From Bacteroidota bacterium (GTDB taxonomy: Bacteria > Bacteroidota > Bacteroidia > B-17B0 > Aurantibacillaceae), in NCBI GenBank assembly GCA_018267655.1, contig JAFDYB010000057.1, positions 124,001 to 188,000 of the forward strand: a stretch of 64,000 nucleotides of DNA. Direction: 5' to 3'. Below, one piece after another: positions 47,283-56,212 of the stretch; the first letter of the stretch is position 1, and the number at the start of each line of letters is the position of its first letter. The notes under the pieces were generated by a model. The model saw only the letters and a list, made by a program, of their open reading frames with translations. It was not told the DNA's origin and did no database searches. Made by a program: the position numbers and the translations under genes.

Positions 47283-47353
47283 ATGTAAAACAGGGCAAAT
47301 AAGTTGGAGTTTGCAGTGTTTGTTTATATCTTGGCTATATTAAAATTTTATCC

Positions 47354-50300
47354 ATGAGAAAAACTTTTATCATTTTAGCACAAACCCTTGTTTTTGCAGG
47401 AGTTTCACAAAATTCATTAAAAGAAAAAATAAGTACCTATGCCGAAAATATTATTGAATCGGAAGGTAAAGTAATTTATTTTGAAATGAAGGAAGCGCAT
47501 CAACCAAAAAAAGCAGATGCAAAAGCTTTTATTGAATCATTGATTCTCGAAAATAAAGCTACTTTAAAGTTGCTAAAAGATGAAGGCGATTTTTTAGGTA
47601 ACGAAAATTTACGCTATGCGGTAGTTTACAACGGTATAAAATTGAGCGACAATATTATTATAGCACATTGTAAAAATGGTAAATTAACATCAATAAATGG
47701 TAATTTATTTACGCCTAACGCCCCTGTAAATTCTTTTATTTTAACACCTTCTGCGGCCTTGTCGTACGCTTTAAAAAAGGTAAATGCCGAGCAATATATT
47801 TGGCAGGATAAGCAAAAAGAAAATTTCATGAAAATAGCTTTAAAAGACCCTTCTTTTACTTATTACCCAAAAGCAGAAAAGTCAATTTATACAAAAGACA
47901 ATAAAAATTACTACAGTTACGTATTTAATGTTTACGCTACCAAACCGCTATACCGTGCTAATGTATATGTAGATGCCGCAACGGGCAATATTCTTGGTGA
48001 AGCACAGTTAATACATCATACAGATTTTCCAACTAGCGGCACAACAAAATATAGTGGCGTTCAAACATTTACAATGGACTACACCGGTTCTTTATATCGC
48101 TTTCAAGAAGCAGGTAGAGGAAACGGCATAGGAACATTTAATTTAAATTACGGAACAGCTTACGGAAGCGCTACTGATTTTACAAATACAGCAAGTACTT
48201 GGAATATAACCGGTGCTGACCAAGCTGCAGCTGATGCACATTGGGGCGCCGAAAAAACATACGATTATTATTTTACAAAATATGGCAGAAATAGCATTGA
48301 TAATGCAGGGTTTCAATTATTAAGCTACGTGCATTACTCATCGGCATACAATAACGCTTTTTGGGATGGAAGCGAAATGAATTATGGTGATGGTGATGGA
48401 ACAACCTTTACCATATTAACTGCTTTAGATATTTGCGGACACGAAATAACACATGGATTAACCTCATTTACAGGAGCACTTAATTACCAAAACGAATCAG
48501 GTGCTTTAAATGAAGGCTGGTCTGATATTTTTGGAACATGTATAGAAAACTTTGGAAAACCATTGGCTTGGAACTGGAAAATAGGGGAAAATGCTACGCC
48601 AAGCGGCAATGGTATTAGAAACATGTCCAACCCTAATTTGTTTGGACAACCGGATACATACAATGGCACCTATTATTACACCGGCACATCAGATAATGGC
48701 GGAGTGCATACAAATAGCGGTGTTGCTAATTTTTGGTTTTATTTATTAACCAGTGGAGGTACAGGCACAAACGATATTGGAAATAGCTATAACGTTAGCG
48801 GAATTGGTATTACAGATGCCGCTAAAATTGCATTTAGAGCCATGACGGTTTATTTTATTCCAACAACTAATTTTGCAAATGCGCGTGCACTTACCATTCA
48901 AGCTGCAAAAGATTTGTTTGGTTCTTGCAGTAATCAAGTTGTTCAATGTACAAATGCTTGGTATGCAGTTGGTGTTGGTGCAGTATATGCTCCGGGTGTA
49001 ATATCTCCTAATTTTAACTCTGCTGCAACGTCGGCTTGTGCTCTGCCCGCAATAATTAATTTTAATAATACAACAGCTGCTGGTTTAAACTACACTTGGT
49101 ATTTTGGCGATGGAACAACTTCAACAGCTACTAATGCGGCACATAGTTATACTGCAAACGGTACATATACTGTTAAACTTAAAGCGACCGGTTGCTTGTC
49201 GGGGGTTGATAGTATTACTAAAAGTGCATACATTACTATAAATGCACCAACATCGCCTATTACTACAGGAGCAAGTACATGTAACCCGGGTAGTTTAATT
49301 TTAAACGCTTCGGGTAGTGCCCTATTAAACTGGTATGCTTCACCGTCTTCAACAACTATAATTGGTAGCGGCAGCACGTTTACTACACCGGTACTAAGCA
49401 GTAATACTACATATTATGTAGTAAATACTGTTACAAGCACTCCTTCTTTTGGCGGAATACCTTCGTATTCGGCAACGGGCACTTCCGGTGCATATTTAAC
49501 CAACCCTGCACAATATTTAATTTTTGATGTAACCCAACCCTGCGTAATTATGTCGGCATTAGTTTATGCACAAACAGCAGGCTCTAGAACTTTTGAAGTC
49601 AGAGACTCAATGGGCAATGTTTTAAATTCTTTTTCACAAAATCTTAGTATTGGTGTAAATACGGTTAATATTAATACATCAATGAATCCCGGTCTTTCAT
49701 ATCAATTAGGTATGAATGCGGCGTCAACTTGTTCGCTATATAGAACAAATAGTGGCGTTGCTTATCCATACAATATTGCATCGTGTGTAACATTAAAAAA
49801 TTCTAGCGCAGGGTCAAACCCATTAACTTATTATTATTGGTTTTACAATATTCAAGTAAGAAAAGCTGATTGTAAAAGTTTACCGGTAGCCGTTACTGCA
49901 ACTGTTTTATCTGGCTCATCGGTGAGTGCAACTGCATCTTCAAATAGTGTTTGTATTAATGCTTCTCCAGTTTCATTAACCGGATATCCCGCTGGCGGAA
50001 CTTTTAGTGGCGCCGGTGTAAGTGGTAGTAGCTTTAACCCAAGTATTGGCGTAGGAAGTCATAGCGTTAATTATTCATATACCAGTGGCTCGTGTACAAG
50101 CAATACCATTATTAATATTATGGTAAATGCTTTGCCGGTTGTAAGTGTGTCTGCGGCTAGTAGTAGTGTATGTATAAACGCCTCGGCAGTTACATTATCA
50201 GGAAGTCCTTCTGGCGGAACATATAGCGGTGCAGGGGTAAGTGGCGCATCGTTTAACCCTTCTATAGGAACGGGACCTCATGTAATTACATATAGTTATA

Positions 50301-51061
50301 CTAATATAAATAATTGTACAAACACAAATACAACCTCTATTATGGTAAATGCACTGCCTACGGTAAGTGCATCTGCCTCTGCAAATAATGTGTGCTTAAA
50401 CGCGTCTAATGTAACTCTTTCGGGCGCTCCATCGGGTGGAACATTTAGTGGAGCAGGCGTAAGTGGAACAGCATTCAACCCTTCTGTTGGCGCAGGAACT
50501 TATCCGGTAAATTACAGTTATACAAATTCAAATAACTGTACTAATACAGCCTCATTATCTATCACTGTTAATAATTTACCAAGTGTTAGTTTAACTGCAA
50601 ATTCAACAACTGCTTGTACCAGCGGATTAGCAGTAAATTTACTAGGTACGCCATCAGGCGGAACATATAGTGGCACTGGAGTAAGCGCAGGAACATTTAA
50701 TCCACCGGCTAGTGCAGGTAATTACTCTATGAGCTATAGTTATACAGATGGAAATGGTTGTACAAATTCGGCAACAACAAATATTAACGTTATTAATTGT
50801 GTAACCGGAATGCAAAATAATATAATATCCTCTTCTTTAAAAGTATATCCAAACCCTAATAATGGGTTGATTTTTGTTGAAATTCCGGCAAATTCGCAAG
50901 CAGAAATTAAATTGCTAAATGCATTAGGGCAATTAATATTAAACGAAACATTAACAAGCACAATGAGCACAATTAATTTAATAAACTATAGTTCTGGAAT
51001 TTATTTTGCCGAAATAAAAATAGACGGCAATTTATATAAATATAAACTTATTAAAAATTAA
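47354..51061 (+). CDS. M4 family metallopeptidase with T9SS type A sorting domain
   Basis: A 1,235-residue secreted thermolysin-like zinc protease. The order is signal peptide (about 1-17), propeptide (to about 230), M4 domain with zinc motif HEITH at about 363-367, third ligand Glu about 387 in ALNEGWSD, and the active-site His in GVHTNSG near 451. One PKD-like domain follows at about 550-635, then a jelly-roll-like domain at about 700-850. Four near-identical 74-residue repeats come next, then a T9SS type A C-terminal domain (VYPNPNNGLIFVEIP to YKYKLIKN). The 20-residue spacing from the second His to the Glu equals that of thermolysin. The repeats are probably adhesive spacers. Confidence 0.93.
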   Translation: MRKTFIILAQTLVFAGVSQNSLKEKISTYAENIIESEGKVIYFEMKEAHQPKKADAKAFIESLILENKATLKLLKDEGDFLGNENLRYAVVYNGIKLSDNIIIAHCKNGKLTSINGNLFTPNAPVNSFILTPSAALSYALKKVNAEQYIWQDKQKENFMKIALKDPSFTYYPKAEKSIYTKDNKNYYSYVFNVYATKPLYRANVYVDAATGNILGEAQLIHHTDFPTSGTTKYSGVQTFTMDYTGSLYRFQEAGRGNGIGTFNLNYGTAYGSATDFTNTASTWNITGADQAAADAHWGAEKTYDYYFTKYGRNSIDNAGFQLLSYVHYSSAYNNAFWDGSEMNYGDGDGTTFTILTALDICGHEITHGLTSFTGALNYQNESGALNEGWSDIFGTCIENFGKPLAWNWKIGENATPSGNGIRNMSNPNLFGQPDTYNGTYYYTGTSDNGGVHTNSGVANFWFYLLTSGGTGTNDIGNSYNVSGIGITDAAKIAFRAMTVYFIPTTNFANARALTIQAAKDLFGSCSNQVVQCTNAWYAVGVGAVYAPGVISPNFNSAATSACALPAIINFNNTTAAGLNYTWYFGDGTTSTATNAAHSYTANGTYTVKLKATGCLSGVDSITKSAYITINAPTSPITTGASTCNPGSLILNASGSALLNWYASPSSTTIIGSGSTFTTPVLSSNTTYYVVNTVTSTPSFGGIPSYSATGTSGAYLTNPAQYLIFDVTQPCVIMSALVYAQTAGSRTFEVRDSMGNVLNSFSQNLSIGVNTVNINTSMNPGLSYQLGMNAASTCSLYRTNSGVAYPYNIASCVTLKNSSAGSNPLTYYYWFYNIQVRKADCKSLPVAVTATVLSGSSVSATASSNSVCINASPVSLTGYPAGGTFSGAGVSGSSFNPSIGVGSHSVNYSYTSGSCTSNTIINIMVNALPVVSVSAASSSVCINASAVTLSGSPSGGTYSGAGVSGASFNPSIGTGPHVITYSYTNINNCTNTNTTSIMVNALPTVSASASANNVCLNASNVTLSGAPSGGTFSGAGVSGTAFNPSVGAGTYPVNYSYTNSNNCTNTASLSITVNNLPSVSLTANSTTACTSGLAVNLLGTPSGGTYSGTGVSAGTFNPPASAGNYSMSYSYTDGNGCTNSATTNINVINCVTGMQNNIISSSLKVYPNPNNGLIFVEIPANSQAEIKLLNALGQLILNETLTSTMSTINLINYSSGIYFAEIKIDGNLYKYKLIKN
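49922..50801 (+). repeat. Four tandem ~222-bp coding repeats
   Basis: Units begin at 49922, 50141, 50363 and 50585 (spacing 219, 222 and 222 bases), each encoding about 74 residues of the pattern VxVSAxxxxVCxNAS, then GGTFSGAGVSG, then FNPSxGxG, then YSYT. They lie in frame within the peptidase gene. Similarity falls in the fourth unit. Their high identity suggests recent duplication or ongoing recombination. Confidence 0.85.
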
Positions 51062-51104
51062 AAGTAATTATGTTTAGCATTTGAAATAGCTTAAGTTAAA
51101 TAAG

Positions 51105-51128
51105 AAGGCCAGCAAAAATGTTGGCCTT
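51105..51128 (+). terminator. Terminator after the M4 peptidase gene
   Basis: An imperfect stem (aaggcca/tggcctt, extended by a G-U and two more pairs) with a four-base loop and T run. It lies 44 bases after the peptidase stop. Confidence 0.75.
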
Positions 51129-51185
51129 TTTTTAGTATTATTGTTTAAATGTATTAACTTCGTTGTTAATTTATCAAAACTAAAA

Positions 51186-52754
51186 ATGAGATTTATTGCT
51201 TCAATTTTTTTATTAGTTCCTTTAGTAATTTTTTCTCAAACATTAAATCAAAAGGACTTAACCGAAAGAGCAGAAAAAAAATTTAAACTTGAAAATTATG
51301 AAGATGCTTTAGAGGACTATTTGCAACTCGTTAAAATTGACCCGAAAAACGAGGAGGTTAATTATAATACTGCAGTTTGTTATTTAAATGCAAATACAAA
51401 TAAATCAAAAGCAATACCTTTTTTAGAAAACATTACGCGTATTGAAAAACACAATCCTAATGCTGATTATTTATTAGGTAGAGCTTATCAATATGCAAAT
51501 AGGTTTGATGAAGCGATAGCAAGTTTTGAAAAATTTAAATTTCAAGCTAAGGGGAAACTTGATAACTTGAGCGATGTGAATGATGAGATACAAAATTGCA
51601 TTAATGCAAAGGAACTTATTAAATATCCGGTTGATATTGTATTTCAAAACTTAGGAGATAAAATAAACTCCGAATACGCCGATTATTATCCTTTTGTTAC
51701 AGAAAATGAATCGTTCATTATTTATAACAGTAAGCGCCCATTAGATAAAGAAACACCTAAAAATGACAATGGGCAATACCAAAGCTCTATTTATATTTCT
51801 AAAGTTGTAAATGGGCGGTACACAGAAAGTGATGTAGTTAATGAGCCTATAAGTAAAAATAATCAAGGCGATGAGGTAATTGGCATGAGCCCAAACGGCA
51901 ACATAATTTTAATTAATAAATCAACATTACGAGGCAATCAAAAACTTTATTTAACACGTGTTGCAAAAAACGGTGCGTTTAGCGATTTAGAAGAGTTGCC
52001 GCACGTTATCAACGGAAGTGGTGATGTTATTGCTGCTACAATTGATAATGATGCTAATGTGATTTATTTTGCAAGCGATAGAAAAGGTGGCTTTGGCGGA
52101 ACGGATTTATATATGTGCAATAAATTACCTAATGGAAAATGGAGCGATGCAAAAAATTTAGGCGTTGAAATAAATACACCAAAAAATGAAGATTTTCCTA
52201 ACTTATCACCTGATGGTAAAACGCTTTATTTTAGCAGTAAAGGACATAGTAGTATGGGTGGCTATGATATTTTTAAAGCAAAATTTAATACGGAATTAAA
52301 TAAGTACGAAAATGTAAAAAACATTGGCTACCCTATAAATACAACTTATGATGATTATAATTTTAGGATTAGTAAAACCGGGCGCTATGGATACTTAAGT
52401 TCACTAAGAGGAGGTGGAATGGGAGATTATGACATATACCGAATTTTGTTTAACGATGTGGAGGTTGATTATACTGTAATAATTGGAACGTTTGCAACAT
52501 CTGACAGCACAGCCAAAATAGATTATGCAAATACGTATTTAACGGTAAGTAACAATATAAGCAATGAATTAGTAGGAAATTACTTGCCAAACCCAATTAA
52601 CGGAAGATATATAATTATTTTACCCCCCGGTAAATATAATTTGCGAGTAGAATCACCAGGATTTAAAGATATTGAAACGCCTATTGAAGTATTTGACAAA
52701 GTAAGCTACCAAAGCGAAAAAAGCATGAAACTTACTTTAAAAAAGAAATTATGA
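51186..52754 (+). CDS. TPR and PD40 repeat protein, secreted
   Basis: A 522-residue protein with an N-terminal signal peptide (MRFIASIFLLVPLVIFSQ). A TPR-like region follows at about 20-130 (EKKFKLENYEDALEDYLQL). Next come WD40-like PD40 propeller segments at about 170-415, such as NLSPDGKTLYFSSKGHSSMGG and YGYLSSLRGGGMGDYDIY. A C-terminal beta domain after 425 ends LRVESPGFKDIETPIEVF. I take the ATG at 51186 instead of one at 51141 because it begins the signal peptide. It resembles PorE/OmpA-family proteins of T9SS-linked envelope complexes but lacks an OmpA domain. It overlaps upp by 4 bases. Confidence 0.8.
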   Translation: MRFIASIFLLVPLVIFSQTLNQKDLTERAEKKFKLENYEDALEDYLQLVKIDPKNEEVNYNTAVCYLNANTNKSKAIPFLENITRIEKHNPNADYLLGRAYQYANRFDEAIASFEKFKFQAKGKLDNLSDVNDEIQNCINAKELIKYPVDIVFQNLGDKINSEYADYYPFVTENESFIIYNSKRPLDKETPKNDNGQYQSSIYISKVVNGRYTESDVVNEPISKNNQGDEVIGMSPNGNIILINKSTLRGNQKLYLTRVAKNGAFSDLEELPHVINGSGDVIAATIDNDANVIYFASDRKGGFGGTDLYMCNKLPNGKWSDAKNLGVEINTPKNEDFPNLSPDGKTLYFSSKGHSSMGGYDIFKAKFNTELNKYENVKNIGYPINTTYDDYNFRISKTGRYGYLSSLRGGGMGDYDIYRILFNDVEVDYTVIIGTFATSDSTAKIDYANTYLTVSNNISNELVGNYLPNPINGRYIIILPPGKYNLRVESPGFKDIETPIEVFDKVSYQSEKSMKLTLKKKL

Positions 52755-53401
52755 TTACGAATCTATCACAACAATCTTCAATATTCTCTCAGTTTATAGC
52801 CGAAATTAGAGATGTGTCTGTTCAAAAAGATAATATGCGCTTTAGAAGAAATTTAGAATGCGTGGGCGAAATTATGGCTTATGAAATAAGCAAAACAATG
52901 GCTTTTAACGACACACTGGTTCAAACACCCTTAGGCGAAGCTAATTGCAAAATACTTAAACAACAGCCGGTAGTTGCAACAATATTAAGAGCTGGCTTAC
53001 CAATGCATATTGGCGTATTAAATTATTTTGATAAAGCTCAAAATGCTTTTATTAGTGCCTATAGAAAACATCATAAAGATAATAGTTTTGAAATCGCTTT
53101 AGAATATGTTGCCTGCCCTGATTTAACCGATAAAACACTTATACTTTGCGACCCTATGCTTGCTACAGGAGCTAGTATGACATTAACGTATAAAGCCTTG
53201 TTAAAACATGGCATGCCTAAACATACTCATATTTTAGCAGCAATTGCCAGCCAGCAAGGTGTTGACTATTTAAAAACGCACATGCCTAATACTAATTATA
53301 CACTTTGGTGTGGTGCTATTGATGAAGAGTTAACCGCGCAAGCGTATATTGTTCCTGGATTAGGCGATGCAGGAGATTTAGCATTTGGAAATAAACTTTA
53401 A
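52751..53401 (+). CDS. upp: Uracil phosphoribosyltransferase
   Basis: A 216-residue enzyme that makes UMP from uracil and PRPP in pyrimidine salvage. It has ILRAGLPMHIGV near 78-89 and the PRPP-binding loop LILCDPMLATGASMT near 131-145. The C-terminal uracil-binding loop is YIVPGLGDAGDLAFG at about 199-213. The ATG overlaps the stop of the PD40 protein gene by 4 bases (ATGA), showing coupled translation, and bshC starts 1 base after it ends. Cytoplasmic. Confidence 0.97.
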   Translation: MITNLSQQSSIFSQFIAEIRDVSVQKDNMRFRRNLECVGEIMAYEISKTMAFNDTLVQTPLGEANCKILKQQPVVATILRAGLPMHIGVLNYFDKAQNAFISAYRKHHKDNSFEIALEYVACPDLTDKTLILCDPMLATGASMTLTYKALLKHGMPKHTHILAAIASQQGVDYLKTHMPNTNYTLWCGAIDEELTAQAYIVPGLGDAGDLAFGNKL

Positions 53402-53402
53402 A

Positions 53403-55004
53403 ATGTTATCTTTTAAGAGCATCTATACCAACACGGTAAATTTTGTGCCCCCCCTTATTCAAGATTTTTTGAATCAGAAAGAAGCAATAAAACCATTTAC
53501 AAACTTTAATTCAAAAAGCGAATATGATAACGTTAATGAGGCCGTAAATGCGTGTTCAGTTTATGAAATAGATAGAACTGTTTTAGTAAATGTTTTAAAT
53601 GAACAAGCAGAACAAGTTAATAATACGCATCAAAAAAGTATTGAAAACATTAACCTTCTTAAAAACGAAAATACATTTACAATTACAACCGGTCATCAAT
53701 TATGTTTATTTACAGGGCCACTGTATTTTATTACTAAAATAATCTCAACTATTAATTATGCCGAAAAACTTTCAAAGCAAGATCCAATAAAAAAATTTAT
53801 TCCGGTATATTGGATGGCCTCTGAAGATCATGATTTTGAAGAAATTAACCACTTTACCATCTTTAACAACAAATTAAAATGGGAAAGTAAGCAAAGCGGT
53901 GCCGTTGGAAATTTTAAAACCGATGAATTAGCTTCTGTATTGAATGAGTTAAAAAAATTATTAGGTAGTAATACCAACGCTACTTTTCTTTGCCAACTGT
54001 TTGAAGATGCTTATATAAAACATCAAACCTTAGCGCAAGCTACCCGTTACATAGTAAACGAATTATTTGGAAAATATGGCTTAATAATTATTGATGGCAA
54101 TCATAACAAATTAAAAAAAATATTTATAGAATATTTTAAAAATGATTTGTTTAAACAAAGTGCTAACAAACAAATTTTAGAATCAATAGCAAAATTAAAT
54201 CAGCTTGGCTATAAAGCACAAGTTAATCCGCGCGAAGTTAATCTGTTTTTTTTGGAAGAAAATTCAAGAAAACGAATTGAAAAAAACATTAACGGATTTA
54301 AAGTTATAGATTCCTCAAAAACATTTAGCACCAATGAAATAACTCAACTAATAGAAACACAACCCGAATGTTTTAGCCCAAACGTTGTGCTTAGACCGCT
54401 TTATCAACAAGTAATTTTACCCAATATAGCCTACTTTGGCGGACCGGGGGAAATTAGCTATTGGTTAGAATTAAAACATTTTTTTGAAAACGAAAATATT
54501 TTTTTTCCAATATTAATGTTACGCGATTTTATTTTTATTGTTGATGATAATACGAATAAAAAAATCAATAAATTCTCTTTATCACTCGAAAGTTTATTTG
54601 AAAAAGAAGATTTTTTAATTTCAAATTTTATAAAACAAAGTAACTCAAATTATAGTTTGGAAAGCGAGGCAGAACAAATAAAAACTATATTTAGTGAGAT
54701 CGAAATTAAACTGGAAGCCGTAGATAAAAGTCTGCAAAAAAGCGTAGAAGCTGAGTGTGCAAAAACATTAAACAGTTTAAAACAAATTGAAGCAAAAGTT
54801 ACAAAATCTTTAAAAAACAAATCGGAGGTTGAAATAAGCCAACTTAAACAAATTTTTCAAAAAACATTTCCAGGAGGTATTCCAAATGAACGTGTGCTAA
54901 ATTTCTCGCAAATTTATTTGAATCATGGCAATAGTTTTATTCCCTTTTTAAAGGATAATATAGTTCCTTCTATAAATAATCAAATTCACTTTCTTTTTAT
55001 TTAA
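53403..55004 (+). CDS. bshC: Bacillithiol biosynthesis cysteine-adding enzyme BshC
   Basis: A 533-residue enzyme that adds cysteine to GlcN-malate in the last step of bacillithiol synthesis. The family signature ITTGHQLCLFTGPLYFITK is near residues 94-112, then FIPVYWMASEDHDFEEI, and in the second half RPLYQQVILPNIAYFGGPGE. A coiled-coil stretch follows near 440-490. The ATG at 53403 is preferred to one at 53385 because it lies 1 base after the upp stop and begins MLSFKSIYTN. Other bsh genes are not in the window. Bacillithiol is a low-molecular-weight thiol that supports redox defence with peroxiredoxins. Confidence 0.95.
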   Translation: MLSFKSIYTNTVNFVPPLIQDFLNQKEAIKPFTNFNSKSEYDNVNEAVNACSVYEIDRTVLVNVLNEQAEQVNNTHQKSIENINLLKNENTFTITTGHQLCLFTGPLYFITKIISTINYAEKLSKQDPIKKFIPVYWMASEDHDFEEINHFTIFNNKLKWESKQSGAVGNFKTDELASVLNELKKLLGSNTNATFLCQLFEDAYIKHQTLAQATRYIVNELFGKYGLIIIDGNHNKLKKIFIEYFKNDLFKQSANKQILESIAKLNQLGYKAQVNPREVNLFFLEENSRKRIEKNINGFKVIDSSKTFSTNEITQLIETQPECFSPNVVLRPLYQQVILPNIAYFGGPGEISYWLELKHFFENENIFFPILMLRDFIFIVDDNTNKKINKFSLSLESLFEKEDFLISNFIKQSNSNYSLESEAEQIKTIFSEIEIKLEAVDKSLQKSVEAECAKTLNSLKQIEAKVTKSLKNKSEVEISQLKQIFQKTFPGGIPNERVLNFSQIYLNHGNSFIPFLKDNIVPSINNQIHFLFI

Positions 55005-55024
55005 TTATTGTTCAAATAATTTTA

Positions 55025-55032
55025 TATATTTG
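55025..55032 (+). promoter_or_regulatory. -7 promoter box for the T9SS cargo protein gene at 55057
   Basis: TATATTTG, an exact TAnnTTTG match, 24 bases upstream of the ATG. A TTG at 55008-55010 is a little too close to serve as an ideal -33 box. Confidence 0.5.
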
Positions 55033-55056
55033 TTATAACCTTTAAACTAATTTAAA

Positions 55057-56103
55057 ATGAAGAAAATTTACTTATCTATTGCGACAGTTGTTGCATTAAT
55101 ATCAACAGGTACTGCTCAGTTAACACTAACAAAAGCAGCTAATGAGCCAGTAATAGGCGACGTTACAGGTATGATTGGCTACGACTCAACAGCCGTTCTG
55201 CCTAAAAATACAGGCGCCGGGCAAACATGGAATTTTGTTGCCTGTACACAAAATACTACCGGTAGCGCGTCAAGTTTTACTAATCCTGCGTCGGTATCTT
55301 CAGCTACTGCCTTTCCTGGGTGCAGCGTGGTAGAAGTTCAAAGCACAGGGCTAAATAATTATTGGAAATCTGTTAGCACACCTTCAAACCAATGGCAGTT
55401 ATTAGGCGTTCAAATGTCAACTAACACAACACTTAGTTTTACTACCCCTGCAGTAATTGCTAATTGGCCTATATCTTACGGATATAATTACACAAGTTTA
55501 TTTTCAGGAAATGTTTCAGGGTCGGTTACAGGTCCTTTAACGGGTACTGTTAATACACAAGCTGTTGGTACAGGAACATTAATGGCACCGGGTGGAGCAA
55601 CCTTTAACAACGTATTACAATTGGCAACTAATCAATTTATAAAAGTGCTCGTTCCTGCTGGGCCATTTACAGCAACAGTTACAATTGCTTCAAAAATATA
55701 TTCATATTATTCAGCAGGAACAAAAAATAACATCGTAAATTTACAATACACCAAAACAACACAAGCCTTACCTATAGGCTCGCCTACTATTACATCAACT
55801 ACACAATTACAAATGAATCCTTTAGTAATTACAGGAATTAATAACGCTAGTTTAGACGCAGGCTTTCAATTATTTCCAAACCCGGCTACTGAATCGGTTA
55901 ATCTTACTTTAAGCAACCCTTCCGGAAATTCAGGATCGGTTTCGTTTTACAACATTACAGGACAAAAAGTAAAAACAGTAGTGTTAGGCAATGAAAATGA
56001 AATAAACACAAGAATTTCAACAGCTGATTTAACAAAAGGAATTTATTTTGTAAAAGTTGTTGTAGGAAACACTACCACCACTCAAAAACTTATTTTAAAT
56101 TAA
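55057..56103 (+). CDS. Secreted protein with T9SS type A sorting domain
   Basis: A 348-residue protein. It has a signal peptide (about 1-20, ending STGTAQ). The mature domain (about 21-260) is Thr/Ser/Asn-rich and beta-like, with no recognised enzyme motif. The last ~80 residues are a T9SS type A sorting domain: FQLFPNPATESVNLTL, then SFYNITGQKVKTV, then LTKGIYFVKVVVG, ending KLILN. It is probably a small surface or extracellular protein. It is flanked by a -7 box and a terminator, so it is monocistronic. Confidence 0.88.
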   Translation: MKKIYLSIATVVALISTGTAQLTLTKAANEPVIGDVTGMIGYDSTAVLPKNTGAGQTWNFVACTQNTTGSASSFTNPASVSSATAFPGCSVVEVQSTGLNNYWKSVSTPSNQWQLLGVQMSTNTTLSFTTPAVIANWPISYGYNYTSLFSGNVSGSVTGPLTGTVNTQAVGTGTLMAPGGATFNNVLQLATNQFIKVLVPAGPFTATVTIASKIYSYYSAGTKNNIVNLQYTKTTQALPIGSPTITSTTQLQMNPLVITGINNASLDAGFQLFPNPATESVNLTLSNPSGNSGSVSFYNITGQKVKTVVLGNENEINTRISTADLTKGIYFVKVVVGNTTTTQKLILN

Positions 56104-56124
56104 GTAAAACTTAACACATATAAG

Positions 56125-56152
56125 AAAGCCGCCTTAAGCGTAGGGCGGTTTT
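56125..56152 (+). terminator. Terminator after the T9SS cargo protein gene
   Basis: The stem aaagccgcc/ggcggtttt has one G-U pair, a ten-base loop and a T run, 21 bases after the stop codon. Confidence 0.85.
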
Positions 56153-56193
56153 TTTATTTCATAATGCAAATGTAAGGATAAACTATTTTAATT

Positions 56194-56201
56194 TATCTTT
56201 G
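56194..56201 (+). promoter_or_regulatory. -7 promoter box for hemW
   Basis: TATCTTTG, an exact TAnnTTTG match, ends 11 bases before the TTG start codon of hemW. This would give a leader of only a few bases. Confidence 0.5.
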
Positions 56202-56212
56202 TAACCTAAACT

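Larger units (their letters stand above)
47034..47353. other. Divergent intergenic region between dxs and the M4 peptidase gene
   Basis: 320 AT-rich bases with no coding frame. It holds the dxs -7 box at 47089-47096 and a repeat of acggtttatct type at 47263-47282, and a near-match -7 box (TATCTTGG, about 47328) for the peptidase gene. No RNA gene is seen. Confidence 0.4.
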
